From Planobispora rosea (GTDB lineage: Bacteria; Actinomycetota; Actinomycetes; Streptosporangiales; Streptosporangiaceae), in the NCBI RefSeq assembly GCF_014648175.1, contig NZ_BMQP01000016.1, positions 62,001 to 126,000 on the forward strand: a stretch of DNA of 64,000 bases, written 5' to 3'. How positions within the stretch are numbered: the first letter of the stretch is position 1; every line of letters starts with the position of its first letter. Made by a program: the position numbers and the translations under genes. The notes below the pieces were generated by a model, which saw nothing but the letters and a program-made list of their open reading frames with translations, did no database searches and had not been told where the DNA came from. Below, in pieces: positions 44,921 to 52,584 of this stretch.

Positions 44921-45692
44921 ATGGCATCGATCGAGAAGAGAACCGGCGCAGGCGGACGCACGACCTACCGCGTCTCCTGGGTCATCGGCGGCGCCCGTGG
45001 CGGCGGCCGCGACAGCGAAACCTGCGACAGCCTCCGGATCGCCAAGCGCTTCAAGGCCCTCGTCGAAGCCGCGGGGGAGCGCCGTCCCGAGGGCTACCCG
45101 AAGCGGTGGCGGGGGCTGGAGCTCGCGGCCGCCGCGCCCAAGACGGTCCACAACCTCCACGGCGGGGTCCATTGCCCCGGCGCTCTCCTGCGCGGCCCGT
45201 AGGGGCCTCCTGGACGTCTCCCCGTCCATCGGAGTCCAGCTCCCCGCCAAGCCCTCCCGGACCGTGACCATGGACCAGGTGCCCACCGGAGAGAAAATCG
45301 CCGAATGGATCGCCCTCGGGTACGAGGTGTCCCAGCTCGCCGGAGACGTCATCACGCTGGCCATGGGCACCGGCCTGCGCTACGGCGAGATCACAGCCCT
45401 GCGGCCGTGTGACATCGACCTCAAGCGGCGACGGCTCACCGTGGCACGGGCGGTGAAGGAGGACGGTGAGCCGCGACGGCTCTACATCGTCCCGTACGGC
45501 AAGAGCGACGCGGCGCTGCGCACGATCCGCATGGCCGACAGCGTTGTGCTCATGCTCAAGCGCCGCACGAAGGACGTGCCCGACCAGGAGCTGATCTTCA
45601 CCGCTCCGAAGGGAGGCATCCTGCACTCCAACGGCTGGTCCCGGATCTGGCTGAGAGCCTCCTCGAGATCGGCCCCGTTCGGCCTGGACTGA
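44921..45692 (+). pseudogene. Tyrosine integrase, truncated and frameshifted
   Basis: The first frame, from ATG 44921, gives an Arm-type DNA-binding N-terminus (MASIEKRTGAGGRTTYRVSW). It is lost near 45200. Another frame then carries the core catalytic region (MDQVPTGEKIAEWIALGYEVSQ..., TGLRYGEITALRPCDID with the first catalytic Arg, then the beta-strands to GWSRIWLRA). Translation stops at 45692 before the His-x-x-Arg and Tyr of the active site. Most of the central SAM-like domain is also missing. Such integrases lie immediately downstream of the tRNA they enter, as here. It cannot be active. Confidence 0.85.
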
Positions 45693-45693
45693 C

Positions 45694-45867
45694 TCAGGTG
45701 TCCAGCGCGGCAATCGCCGCGGTGATCAGCACGCGGGCAGCTTCGCCGTACACCGCGAGATCGGCCAGCCCGGCGAACGCTGCGGCGTACATGGCGATCT
45801 CCCTTGGCTGGGTGATGGTCAGGTGCCCGGACACCAGCTCGACCGTCACCTCGGCGTCGTCGAACAT
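45694..45867 (-). pseudogene. Fragment of an actinobacterial HTH regulator (DUF5753-like C-terminus)
   Basis: 57 codons from ATG 45867. The sequence VTVELVSGHLTITQPREIAMYAAAF and the ending YGEAARVLITAAI resemble the last 60 residues of XRE/DUF5753-type regulators, where the DNA-binding half would precede them. That half is not present. Family placement is by memory of the motif and is uncertain. It abuts the integrase fragment. Confidence 0.4.
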
Positions 45868-45939
45868 CCAAAAGCCCTCCACCGGCCAGGCACTGCGGCG
45901 TGGCGAGAGAGCACATCGACCGGGAATCGCTGGCACGCG

Positions 45940-45998
45940 AACGCGGCCCCTGTTCTCGATCGACTGACCAGACACCAACGATCATGAGGGGCCGCGTT
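45940..45998. repeat. 12-base inverted repeat with 35-base spacer
   Basis: AACGCGGCCCCT (45940-45951) and AGGGGCCGCGTT (45987-45998) are exact complements. It lies in the relic element between two gene fragments and could be a terminator or the remains of an insertion-sequence end. Confidence 0.5.
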
Positions 45999-46137
45999 TG
46001 TTATCTATGCACCGTGTGCCCTGAGCGAACCAGCGTCCAGGGCGATCGTCCCGCCATCCAGGAACGCTTGGGTTCCACTCTTTGGTTACGTCGAATTCTC
46101 AGGTGAATTTCCCACCGTTGAATCGCGTCCACTTCCA

Positions 46138-47220
46138 TTAGTTCCAAGGGCACTTCTTGGACCCGCCCCCGCCGTCGGCCGGTTGTCCCGAGGACTTACA
46201 GATCGTGTTTCCAGCGCCTGGCGTGTACGATACCACTTGCTGGGTGTACCCCCACCGCACTTCTGCGCCCTGAGGAACGACGACGGACTGCCCGTATTCG
46301 GCAGCTCCAGTGTCGGATTGGGCGCCGCCGTCCGGTTCATATGACATGGCGTATCGGCCTGGGTCGGGATGTGTGACGTTTACGTAGGTGCAGCTGCCAG
46401 GAATGGCAATGCTGAACACTGCGATGGGTCCGGCCGCTACTCCGAGGTTGTATCCCGCGCCGCAGTTCTCATAGCTTCCGCCGGGAACGTTCTCGTCGTT
46501 CCAGAGGAAGACACTAGAATAGCCCGAGCCTGGATAGCTGGACATGTACATCGATTGAATCAGGGACGTCCAGGTGTCTAGCGGCTCTACGTAGCCCCGT
46601 CGCTTGGTCGCGTAGTAGTTGTAGTTGCCGTTGCCATCGTTTTTAACCACCCATCGCTCCCAGGTGGCGTTCATGAGGGTCTTGTCGACTACCTCCAGTC
46701 GAAAATTCCCGGAGGCGGTCCTAAGAGGGTAGGGTTCCGCTGCTACAGAAGCGTCCCCTTCCGCAAGGAGATCCTGCTCGTTGGCGGGCACGTACGGGGA
46801 GTCCTCAACGTATGCCTCGTAACCATCCTTGTAGGCCTTGATGCTGATCTTCTTAATCTCGACATCGCGAGGAGCGTACATCCGGAGGTCCGGACCCAGT
46901 TCGAGCAGGTCGACCTCTGAAGGCGTATAGGTTTTCCCCATGGTGGCTGCGGTTTCACGAATGAACTTGCTGCGCTTCGACTGGCGGCTGTCTATCTCGG
47001 CTTGAGAGAGGCCGCGAGCGCGCGCCTTGCGGTCCTTCTCCCGCGAGGCCCGAACCATCGTGTTGATCTGGTTACTGTCGAAGTTAATCTCCCCAAGGAG
47101 CGGCCCCTTGTCCTGTGGGCCAGCCAGCACTCGTGCAGCTGCAGCAGGCGCTCCAACGCCCGCCCCGGCTGTGGCTGCGCCCAGTAAGAGAGCCGCTAAT
47201 AATGTTCGAGTCTTGTGCAT
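46138..47220 (-). CDS. Secreted protein of unknown function, 360 residues
   Basis: The ATG at 47220 follows GGAAGGA eight bases upstream. Residues 1-28 (MHKTRTLLAALLLGAATAGAG...) are a Sec signal peptide. A charged helical segment follows (about 45-85: ASREKDRKARARGLSQAE), then a long beta-rich, Tyr/Gly/Asn-rich domain with WTSLIQSMYMSSYPGSGYSS and NCGAGYNLG and three or four cysteines. It is exported and probably stays outside the cell. No family recognised. Codon use is more AT-rich than in the neighbours, a sign of transfer. Confidence 0.65.
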   Translation of the reverse strand: MHKTRTLLAALLLGAATAGAGVGAPAAAARVLAGPQDKGPLLGEINFDSNQINTMVRASREKDRKARARGLSQAEIDSRQSKRSKFIRETAATMGKTYTPSEVDLLELGPDLRMYAPRDVEIKKISIKAYKDGYEAYVEDSPYVPANEQDLLAEGDASVAAEPYPLRTASGNFRLEVVDKTLMNATWERWVVKNDGNGNYNYYATKRRGYVEPLDTWTSLIQSMYMSSYPGSGYSSVFLWNDENVPGGSYENCGAGYNLGVAAGPIAVFSIAIPGSCTYVNVTHPDPGRYAMSYEPDGGAQSDTGAAEYGQSVVVPQGAEVRWGYTQQVVSYTPGAGNTICKSSGQPADGGGGSKKCPWN

Positions 47221-47317
47221 GCAAACAATCCTTCCATTGAGTTCTTGCCACGGAACTGCGACAAGTTTTTTCATGGAATGACGAAACAGCTCGAAGAGGT
47301 GTGATGTACATCCGTTG

Positions 47318-47839
47318 CTAATTCAGCCACGTCACTTCAGACAACTCTGTCGTAAAGTCCGCGACACGCCAGGAAGTCGCGCCCTGTGACCCCGCGTCGT
47401 ACAGATTGACAACTACACGGGCGTCCTTCGACTCCCTCATAAAACTGGCGTCGCTATTGGGCTGGCCGCACTGGTCCGGCTTTTTCGGCTCCTCTATGCA
47501 CACGTCAACCAGAGAGTTCCCGCCTGCTGTGGCACTGGATTGAAAGTGAATTTGGCGGACGGTGACGCGACCACCTTTTCGCATATCCTTTACGATTGAC
47601 TCAGCTGAAGTGATTCTATATCCGGGAGGCAGTGTGCGCGGTAGCGCAAACGGGACACCTGGATTCCTTTGAAGCTCCTCGAGTAAACCGGCCTTGCTTA
47701 GATGATCAACTGGACTTTCGCCGCTACACCCTGAAACAAAAAAGGCCGCGACTAAACATGAGAAGCCGATTGACCTGCCGAATGCAGTTCCAGTTCCCCG
47801 AAAGCGTACTCGCGCACGCTTCTTCCCCTTACCCCGCAT
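47318..47839 (-). CDS. Putative lipoprotein of unknown function, 173 residues
   Basis: The start MRGKGKKRARVRFRG is basic, then GFSCLVAAFFVSGC gives a signal peptide with a lipobox-like VSGC at about residue 38. The mature part has a ...GYRITSAESIVKDMRK segment and two cysteines (VDVCIEEPKKPDQCGQP). AGGGA precedes the ATG. The gene lies 97 bases downstream of the start of the secreted-protein gene on the same strand, so both may be co-expressed on the relic element. Function unknown. Confidence 0.6.
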   Translation of the reverse strand: MRGKGKKRARVRFRGTGTAFGRSIGFSCLVAAFFVSGCSGESPVDHLSKAGLLEELQRNPGVPFALPRTLPPGYRITSAESIVKDMRKGGRVTVRQIHFQSSATAGGNSLVDVCIEEPKKPDQCGQPNSDASFMRESKDARVVVNLYDAGSQGATSWRVADFTTELSEVTWLN

Positions 47840-47926
47840 AGCTTCCCTATTTCGATATGCATGTGAAGCCTAAGGACCCGCCTGGATTCTTGTGTGCCAC
47901 CTCGACCTTCCCTGCCGACCTGGATG

Positions 47927-48002
47927 ATCTAGGCCAGACAAGAAGTGGATAATCTAGGCCAGACAAGAAGAAGATAATCTACTGTCAAAATCTAGGCAAG
48001 AC
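47927..48002 (+). repeat. Direct repeats, 19 bases, two perfect plus one partial
   Basis: ATCTAGGCCAGACAAGAAG at 47927-47945 and 47952-47970; ATCTAGGCAAGAC at 47990-48002. They lie 90 to 160 bases upstream of the lipoprotein gene. The rest of the AT-rich stretch 47840-48224 shows no gene. Confidence 0.8.
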
Positions 48003-48224
48003 TCGTTCAGCAAAAATGTGTAAAGAGGCATGTGGAAGGCGGTGTTCATGGCGCCCCCTTCGCATGTGCACTGCCGAAATCGAGGATTGCAAGCGAATTG
48101 CAGTTTTCTCAATTGAGTTAGGGTCCATTTGAAAGCATGGTTAGGGCCTTCCGGAATACGCCAGGGGAACTTCGAACCAGCATTGGAGACCGGAAGAAAC
48201 CGTGGGACGGGTCAGGCCGGGTTG

Positions 48225-48350
48225 GAAGCGAGTACGGCGTCATCGGTGGCCCGCGCGGCCACCGATGACGAGGCGACCGCGTTGAAGATCCGCCCCGGCA
48301 GTTCCGTTTTAGCCGTCGACCGCATCACCCAGGACGGCGCTGGCCGTCCT
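48225..48350 (+). pseudogene. GntR-family UTRA-domain fragment
   Basis: A short frame reading VARAATDDEATALKIRPGSS then VLAVDRITQDGAGRP matches the middle of the effector-binding (UTRA) domain of GntR/HutC repressors, which usually begins RPATDDEA...L.I..G..VL...RT..D..G. The DNA-binding half and the end are missing. AICEs carry such a repressor, so this is probably the relic's own. Confidence 0.5.
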
Positions 48351-48489
48351 GGACGATCTGGCACGCCCACGGCACCTGGCACCCCACCCAGCGGTGCTCC
48401 TGTACCGGAGCCGAGTGCAGCTGCGCACGCACGCTGCACGACCCGAACGCGGGCGAGTTGTGCCGCCAGCTCGCCGAAGCGGAGCACGC

Positions 48490-48650
48490 ATGATCAGTCC
48501 AGAGATCCCCGTCCCCTACGTGCTGGTCTACTCCGGCGAGGCCGTCCCCCAGCGGCTGGGCTTCGCCGAGGACCCCATGTCCGGGATGCTGCACCTGTCC
48601 CACCGGGCCCCGCGGCCGCGTTCGGACTGGACCCGCGGCGTGCTGTTGAG
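48490..48650 (+). pseudogene. Truncated gene at the right end of the relic
   Basis: The ATG at 48490 follows GGAG, and the product MISPEIPVPYVLVYSGEAVP...PRPRSDWTRGVLL has coding character, but the frame runs into the tRNA-derived right repeat at 48654 and is then meaningless. It is the start of an element gene cut off by the recombination that closed the element. Family not recognised. Confidence 0.45.
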
Positions 48651-48653
48651 CGG

Positions 48654-48680
48654 GTGGGTTCACATCCCACCACCACCGCC
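48654..48680 (+). repeat. attR of the relic element
   Basis: A copy of the tRNA-Ser(CGA) T-arm and acceptor end, 26 of 27 bases identical to 44743-44769. It marks the right end of the relic. Confidence 0.85.
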
Positions 48681-48688
48681 ATCACCGA

Positions 48689-48722
48689 GGGCCTCTGATC
48701 TGAAACATCAGATCAGAGGCCC
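48689..48722 (+). terminator. Original tRNA-Ser terminator
   Basis: Perfect 15-base arms GGGCCTCTGATCTGA and TCAGATCAGAGGCCC around AACA, followed by TTCG. It was displaced from the tRNA by the insertion. Confidence 0.85.
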
Positions 48723-48780
48723 TTCGCATGCCGAGGTCGTGACGGTGTGGCTCATCGCGTTCGAGGTTTCAGGTGGAGGC

Positions 48781-49197
48781 TCACTCCTCCGTGTAGGACC
48801 AGCCGCGCCATGACTCCACCGTGACGGCGACGACGGGGCCCTCGGGCGGGCGGTCGCGGTACTGGGGATAACGCGCGGCCAGGAGGGTGAGGGCGTGAGC
48901 GCGGGCGGCGGGATCCTCCGTGACCGCCGCCCTGCCGTCCGCCCGCACCCACCACAGCCGGGACCAGTCGTCGGCGTAGTGGTCCGCCAGGAGGCAGACG
49001 CGGTCGTTCTCGGCGATGTTGCGCAGGCGGCGCAGGTCCGTGGTGCGCTTGGGCTTGTGGTCGACGGCGAAGACGATCGTGTCCCCCTCGACGGCGTAGG
49101 TGACGGGGACCAGGTGGGGGATGCCGCGGCGGTCCGCGGTGGCCAGCCGCGCGACCCGCGACAGGGCGAACCGCCGCCTCGCCTCGGCCTGGTCCAT
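48781..49197 (-). CDS. PPOX-class F420-dependent enzyme (TIGR03668-like)
   Basis: 138 residues with a split-barrel FMN/F420-binding fold. MDQAEARRRFALSRVARLATADRRGIPHLVPVTYAVEGDTIVFAVDHKPK is the family start, and the C-terminal SWRGWSY closes the fold. Members bind deazaflavin F420 and reduce various substrates; this actinobacterial subgroup has no known substrate. The start is the ATG at 49197. It is convergent with the relic element's right end. Confidence 0.85.
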   Translation of the reverse strand: MDQAEARRRFALSRVARLATADRRGIPHLVPVTYAVEGDTIVFAVDHKPKRTTDLRRLRNIAENDRVCLLADHYADDWSRLWWVRADGRAAVTEDPAARAHALTLLAARYPQYRDRPPEGPVVAVTVESWRGWSYTEE

Positions 49198-49277
49198 TCG
49201 CCTCCCCGACGGTCCGTCTCCCCGGCGGTGCGCGGTGTTCCGCCTGGACGCACCGTACGGCGGACCGGGGCCCGCGG

Positions 49278-49502
49278 CTACTTCCGGGGGGCCTCGCCGG
49301 TGCGGAGCCAGCGGGGCAGGAGCGCCTGGACGGCCGGGATCGCCATCACCCGGGCGAAGGCTCCGGCGACGGCGAGGGCGGTCGCCACGCCGGGCAGCGC
49401 CTCGGGGACGTCCGCCGCGTCCACGATCAGGGGGAGCGCCGCGGAGACGCCGATGGCGGTCTGCAGGGCCGTACGGATGGCTCGTCTGGTGTCGTCGGTC
49501 AT
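49278..49502 (-). CDS. Small two-helix membrane protein
   Basis: 74 residues. A basic start (MTDDTRRAIRTALQ), helix 1 (AIGVSAALPLIVDAADV), helix 2 (LPGVATALAVAGAFARVMAIP) and a basic end (PRWLRTGEAPRK). The pattern resembles small actinophage holins, but these are also common as stray chromosomal proteins. A ribosome-binding site (GGAG) precedes the ATG. No lysin gene is near, so lysis is not supported. Function unknown. Confidence 0.55.
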   Translation of the reverse strand: MTDDTRRAIRTALQTAIGVSAALPLIVDAADVPEALPGVATALAVAGAFARVMAIPAVQALLPRWLRTGEAPRK

Positions 49503-49794
49503 GACTCTCCTGGAGTGACCACGCCCCGGCCGGGGCGGGGGTACGGCTCCCGCCGGCCGGCGCCGTACCCCGCGGAGAAGAGCGATCGCCTCTGGACACC
49601 CCGGGTATACCCAAACGAGCTGGAGGAATCACTCAAAGTGACGATGGTCGTCGTCGGCGGGGCATGCCGTTCCCGGCGGGGAACCGGGTGCCTCCGAGGA
49701 AGGGATCCTCCCGCCCGGGGGCGGGATCGGCGGCGGAATGCCGGGCGCTTCTGGGGGCAGGGGATGTCCCGGACGGATGGAAGGGACGTCGGCA

Positions 49795-50649
49795 ATGGAC
49801 TTCAGGGACGATGTCCAGCTGGACACCTCGCAGGTCGAGAGCGGCGGCCGGGGCGGCTTCCCCCGGGGCGGACTCGCGGTCGGCGGGGGTGCGGCGGGGA
49901 TCATCGCGCTCATCGTGGCGCTGGTATTCGGAATCAACCCCGGCGACATCACCGGCGGCGACCCCGCACCGGTCGGTCCCAGCTCGAACCTGGGGGCCCA
50001 GTGCAAGACCGGTGAGGACGCCGACCAGAACGAGGAGTGCCGGGTGGTCGGCGTGGTCAACAGCATCCAGGAGTACTGGCCCAACGCCGTCGAGGGATAC
50101 CAGCCGGCGAAGACCGTGCTGTTCTCCGGCGCGGTGAACACCGGTTGCGGGGCCGCCGACTCCTCGGTGGGGCCGTTCTACTGCCCGAACGACCAGCGGG
50201 TCTACCTCGACCTGAGTTTCTTCGACCAGTTGCAGAGCCGCTTCGGCGCGGAGGGCGGGCCGTTCGCCCAGGCTTATGTGATCGGGCATGAGTACGGCCA
50301 CCACGTGCAGAACCTGACCGGCGTCCTGAGCCGGTCGCAGAACGACCGGCAGGGGCCGGAGAGCGGGGCGGTCCGGGTGGAGCTGCAGGCGGACTGCTAC
50401 GCGGGCGCGTGGGCCAAGAACGCCTACGAGACCGGGCTGTTCGAGAAGCCGTTCACCCAGTCCGACATCGAGCAGGCGCTGAGCGCCGCCGCCGCGGTGG
50501 GCGACGACAACATCCAGAAGCGCGCCCAGGGCCGGGTCGACCCGGAGGGGTTCACCCACGGAACCTCCGAACAGCGCGTCAAGTGGTTCTCCACCGGTTA
50601 CGAGACCGGTGACCCGCGGCGCTGCGACACCTTCTCCGGCGGGATCTGA
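49795..50649 (+). CDS. YpfJ-type neutral zinc metallopeptidase
   Basis: 284 residues. A 45-residue polar N-terminus (MDFRDDVQLDTSQVESGGRGG) is followed by one membrane helix (VGGGAAGIIALIVALVFGI) and an extracellular domain. The zinc site is H165-E166-Y-G-H169 in VIGHEYGHHVQ; the third ligand is probably the Glu in VELQADCYAGAW. Four cysteines (CGAADSSVGPFYC and others) are likely disulfides. The start ATG follows AAGGGA. The family occurs in most actinobacteria; the substrate is unknown. Confidence 0.93.
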   Translation: MDFRDDVQLDTSQVESGGRGGFPRGGLAVGGGAAGIIALIVALVFGINPGDITGGDPAPVGPSSNLGAQCKTGEDADQNEECRVVGVVNSIQEYWPNAVEGYQPAKTVLFSGAVNTGCGAADSSVGPFYCPNDQRVYLDLSFFDQLQSRFGAEGGPFAQAYVIGHEYGHHVQNLTGVLSRSQNDRQGPESGAVRVELQADCYAGAWAKNAYETGLFEKPFTQSDIEQALSAAAAVGDDNIQKRAQGRVDPEGFTHGTSEQRVKWFSTGYETGDPRRCDTFSGGI

Positions 50650-50750
50650 GAAAAACATCGGGAGCCTTCTCTGCCCGTTCCCGTACGGGTTTCGCGCTGG
50701 TTCCGCGTGGCGCGAGAAGACGGGGGCGGGCAAAGAACCCGATTCTCTCC

Positions 50751-50756
50751 TAAAAT
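50751..50756 (+). promoter_or_regulatory. -10 box for a leaderless transcript
   Basis: TAAAAT ends six bases before the GTG at 50763 and no ribosome-binding site is present. Confidence 0.4.
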
Positions 50757-50762
50757 ATATGG

Positions 50763-51065
50763 GTGATCTTCAAGCTGATCGGCGATGGACGGCCGTACCC
50801 CGACCACGGTCTCTCGAACCGCGAGTGGGCCCAGATACCGCCGCGCCAGGTCCGGCTCGACGCTTTGGTCACCACGAAAGCGGTGCTCGACCTGCATTCC
50901 CTGCTCGCCAAGGACTCCACGTTCTACGGCGATCTCTTCCCGCACGTGGTGCAGTGGCGCGGCGAGCTGTATCTGGAGGACGGCCTGCATCGGGCCCTGC
51001 GCTCCGCGCTGCACCAGCGCTCGGTCCTGCACGCCCGGGTCCTGGAGCTCCGCTCGGACGACTGA
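50763..51065 (+). CDS. Conserved actinobacterial protein (VapB-antitoxin-like by automatic naming)
   Basis: 100 residues from a GTG: VIFKLIGDGRPYPDHGLSN, then VRLDALVTTKAVLDLHSLLAKDSTFYGDLFPHVVQWRGELYLEDGLHRALRSALHQRSVLHARVLEL. This is a widely conserved actinobacterial protein that is often automatically called a VapB-family antitoxin. I see no adjacent PIN-domain toxin, so the name is doubtful. The central part recalls a ParB-like fold (dependence on a 'DGLHR' loop). It is immediately upstream of the AICE attachment site, so it is the chromosome side of that junction. Confidence 0.7.
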   Translation: MIFKLIGDGRPYPDHGLSNREWAQIPPRQVRLDALVTTKAVLDLHSLLAKDSTFYGDLFPHVVQWRGELYLEDGLHRALRSALHQRSVLHARVLELRSDD

Positions 51066-51126
51066 GTCCGGCGGCTCCCGGCCTCCTCGGCGTGCCGAGA
51101 CGGAGCCGTACTGAGGCGACAACGCC

Positions 51127-51162
51127 AGAGGGGCCGGTCCGCATGCGCGGGCCGGCCCCTCT
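51127..51162 (-). terminator. Terminator downstream of the tRNA-Ser(GGA) copy
   Basis: Arms of 16 bases (AGAGGGGCCGGTCCGC and GCGGGCCGGCCCCTCT) with one mismatch. It lies six bases past the 3' end of the partial tRNA on its strand, so it is the terminator of the original tRNA gene and also ends the 50763 gene. Confidence 0.8.
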
Positions 51163-51167
51163 GAGCT

Positions 51168-51222
51168 GGCGGAGGATAGGAGATTTGAACTCCTGAGGGG
51201 TTGCCCCCAACACGATTTCCAA
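51168..51222 (-). repeat. AICE attachment site: 3' half of tRNA-Ser(GGA)
   Basis: On the minus strand it reads TTGGAAA (anticodon loop, GGA), TCGTG, the long variable arm, AGGAG-TTCAAAT-CTCCT and the acceptor ATCCTCC plus G73. Match to a serine tRNA stops just before the anticodon loop (CGGAC where CACGA is needed), so this is the duplicated att copy, not a functional tRNA. Confidence 0.85.
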
Positions 51223-51488
51223 GTCCGTGGATCTCTGTTCGCCGGGGGTCACGGGGGTATCAGGCACGAGGTCACGGGCAGGGCCGTACCCCGGTGAACG
51301 GCCGTGTACGGCGGTGAACTGAGACGGAAACTGAGACGGAGCCGAGGCTCTGAATGCCCCTCCGTGGTCGGAGACGACGGGGAGTACCCCTTCCTCCCTC
51401 CCCTTGCGAGAACGGCTCTCTGCCGGCCTCACAGCGCCGCGCTGCTTCCCTGTGCCATTCGGATGGGCCAGCAGTGATGGCGAGAGAC

Positions 51489-51512
51489 GCTGAAACACGA
51501 TCGTGTTTCAGC
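51489..51512. repeat. Perfect 24-base palindrome in the AICE end
   Basis: The half GCTGAAACACGA is followed directly by its exact complement. It lies 270 bases inside the att site in non-coding DNA. It may be an integrase- or excisionase-binding site or an operator. Confidence 0.7.
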
Positions 51513-51525
51513 CATCCTGGCCGAC

Positions 51526-51617
51526 GGGGACAGGTGTCCCCAGGTGTCCCCTGACTCGGACCATTGTTTTCCCAGTTCAGGGCCTAAGCGGGGACTCGGG
51601 GGACAGCGGGGACACCT
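51526..51617. repeat. Repeats of AGGTGTCCCC
   Basis: AGGTGTCCCC occurs in tandem at 51532-51541 and 51542-51551, and inverted at 51608-51617. GGGGACA-GG-TGTCCCC (51526-51541) is also a palindrome. The stretch 51223-51695 has no gene I can support; these repeats and the palindrome at 51489 are its only content. Confidence 0.65.
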
Positions 51618-51695
51618 ACCGCCGTAGCCGAGGATCGACTTCCGATGCGTCAGGAAGCGTGGCACAGGCGAGGTCAGTGCGGGAAACTCGTCTGC

Positions 51696-52529
51696 ATGGC
51701 TCAGCTGGCTATGACATCAGCACGATGGGACGAACTCACTGCGCTGCTGAACGATGAGCAGCGGCTTCAGTCCGAGTATCCCAAGGTCGCCGAGTACCTG
51801 GATATGGCGACGAGGCTGCCAGGGACAGGCGACGCCAACACCGACGCGGCGTTCGATCTGCGGCTCGTGCACTTCATGACCGGCGGAAGCGATGTGAGTT
51901 CCAACCCCTACTGGGACATCGTTGAGCCGTTCGTGTTCGAGCACGAGGGCCGCCGCGTAGTGAACGGTGGCAGAGCGGAAGGAAGCGCGCGACTCGCCTT
52001 TGCGCAGATGGTCTTGCAGGCGACATACGCCTACGCGATACCTTCCCCGCAGACCATCGAGTGGATATCCCGTTTCTGTGCCGATCTCCCGATCGTGGAG
52101 CTGGGGGCCGGCCGGGGCTACTGGGCAGCACAGTTGTCGCGTTCAGGGCTGGTCGTTGAGGCATATGACGTGGAGCCGCCGGACAAGACCAAGAACACGT
52201 CCTTCCCTGGGGCAACTGGGCAGGCAGACGTATGGCACCCTGTCAATGATCTTCACGGCTTCGCGACTCGCGCTCAGGTAGCCGACCACGTGCTGTTTCT
52301 TTGCTGGCCGCCCGGCTGGGGGGACACGATGTCATCTGAGGCACTGACATCCTTCGAGGAGTCCGGGGGAAGACGACTCATCTACATCGGAGAGTCCAAG
52401 GGAGGCAAGACCGGCAACGACGCCTTCTTTGACGCCCTGACAGCCCGCTGGAGGTTGGACTCCGTAGATCCACACTTTGTTTCGTGGTGGACAGAGGCAG
52501 ATGTCGCTCAGGGCTGGGTGCGGAAGTGA
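51696..52529 (+). CDS. SAM-dependent methyltransferase-like protein
   Basis: About 277 residues. The SAM-binding motif I is LPIVELGAGRGYWAAQLSRSG, followed by VVEAYDVEPPD (motif II acid). The catalytic-position motif is FLCWPPGWGDTMSSEAL, where other methyltransferases have a PP pair, and then RLIYIGESKGGKTGNDAFF. The N-terminal 110 residues are helical and do not match a family I know. Start ATG 51696 or 51711. It is cargo near the element's left end, ending in a strong terminator. It could modify a nucleic acid or protein; substrate unknown. Confidence 0.62.
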   Translation: MAQLAMTSARWDELTALLNDEQRLQSEYPKVAEYLDMATRLPGTGDANTDAAFDLRLVHFMTGGSDVSSNPYWDIVEPFVFEHEGRRVVNGGRAEGSARLAFAQMVLQATYAYAIPSPQTIEWISRFCADLPIVELGAGRGYWAAQLSRSGLVVEAYDVEPPDKTKNTSFPGATGQADVWHPVNDLHGFATRAQVADHVLFLCWPPGWGDTMSSEALTSFEESGGRRLIYIGESKGGKTGNDAFFDALTARWRLDSVDPHFVSWWTEADVAQGWVRK

Positions 52530-52540
52530 GGATACAGAAG

Positions 52541-52573
52541 AAAGGGGGCGCCGACCTGGTCGGCGCCCCCTTT
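52541..52573. terminator. Bidirectional terminator
   Basis: AAAGGGGGCGCCGA and TCGGCGCCCCCTTT pair around CCTGG with A and T runs at the ends. It separates the convergent methyltransferase and GntR genes. Confidence 0.92.
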
Positions 52574-52584
52574 TGCTTTCTCCC

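Larger units (their letters stand above)
44743..48680. mobile_element. Decayed integrative element in tRNA-Ser(CGA)
   Basis: About 3.9 kb bounded by 27-base direct repeats of the tRNA 3' end (44743-44769 and 48654-48680, one difference). It holds a truncated tyrosine integrase next to the tRNA, a fragment of an HTH/DUF5753-type regulator, a GntR effector-domain fragment, the start of an unknown gene cut at the right repeat, and two apparently intact secreted-protein genes. The middle (46-48 kb) is clearly more AT-rich than the chromosome. It has no intact recombinase and is not mobile by itself. Confidence 0.82.

Noticed and set aside
49278..49502. Prophage holin
   Set aside because: Two helices fit, but there is no endolysin or other phage gene nearby.
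50763..51065. VapBC toxin-antitoxin pair
   Set aside because: No PIN-domain or other toxin gene is next to the protein; only an automatic family name suggests it.
51170..51222. Functional tRNA-Ser(GGA)
   Set aside because: The 5' half, D arm and 5' anticodon stem are missing; it is an att copy.
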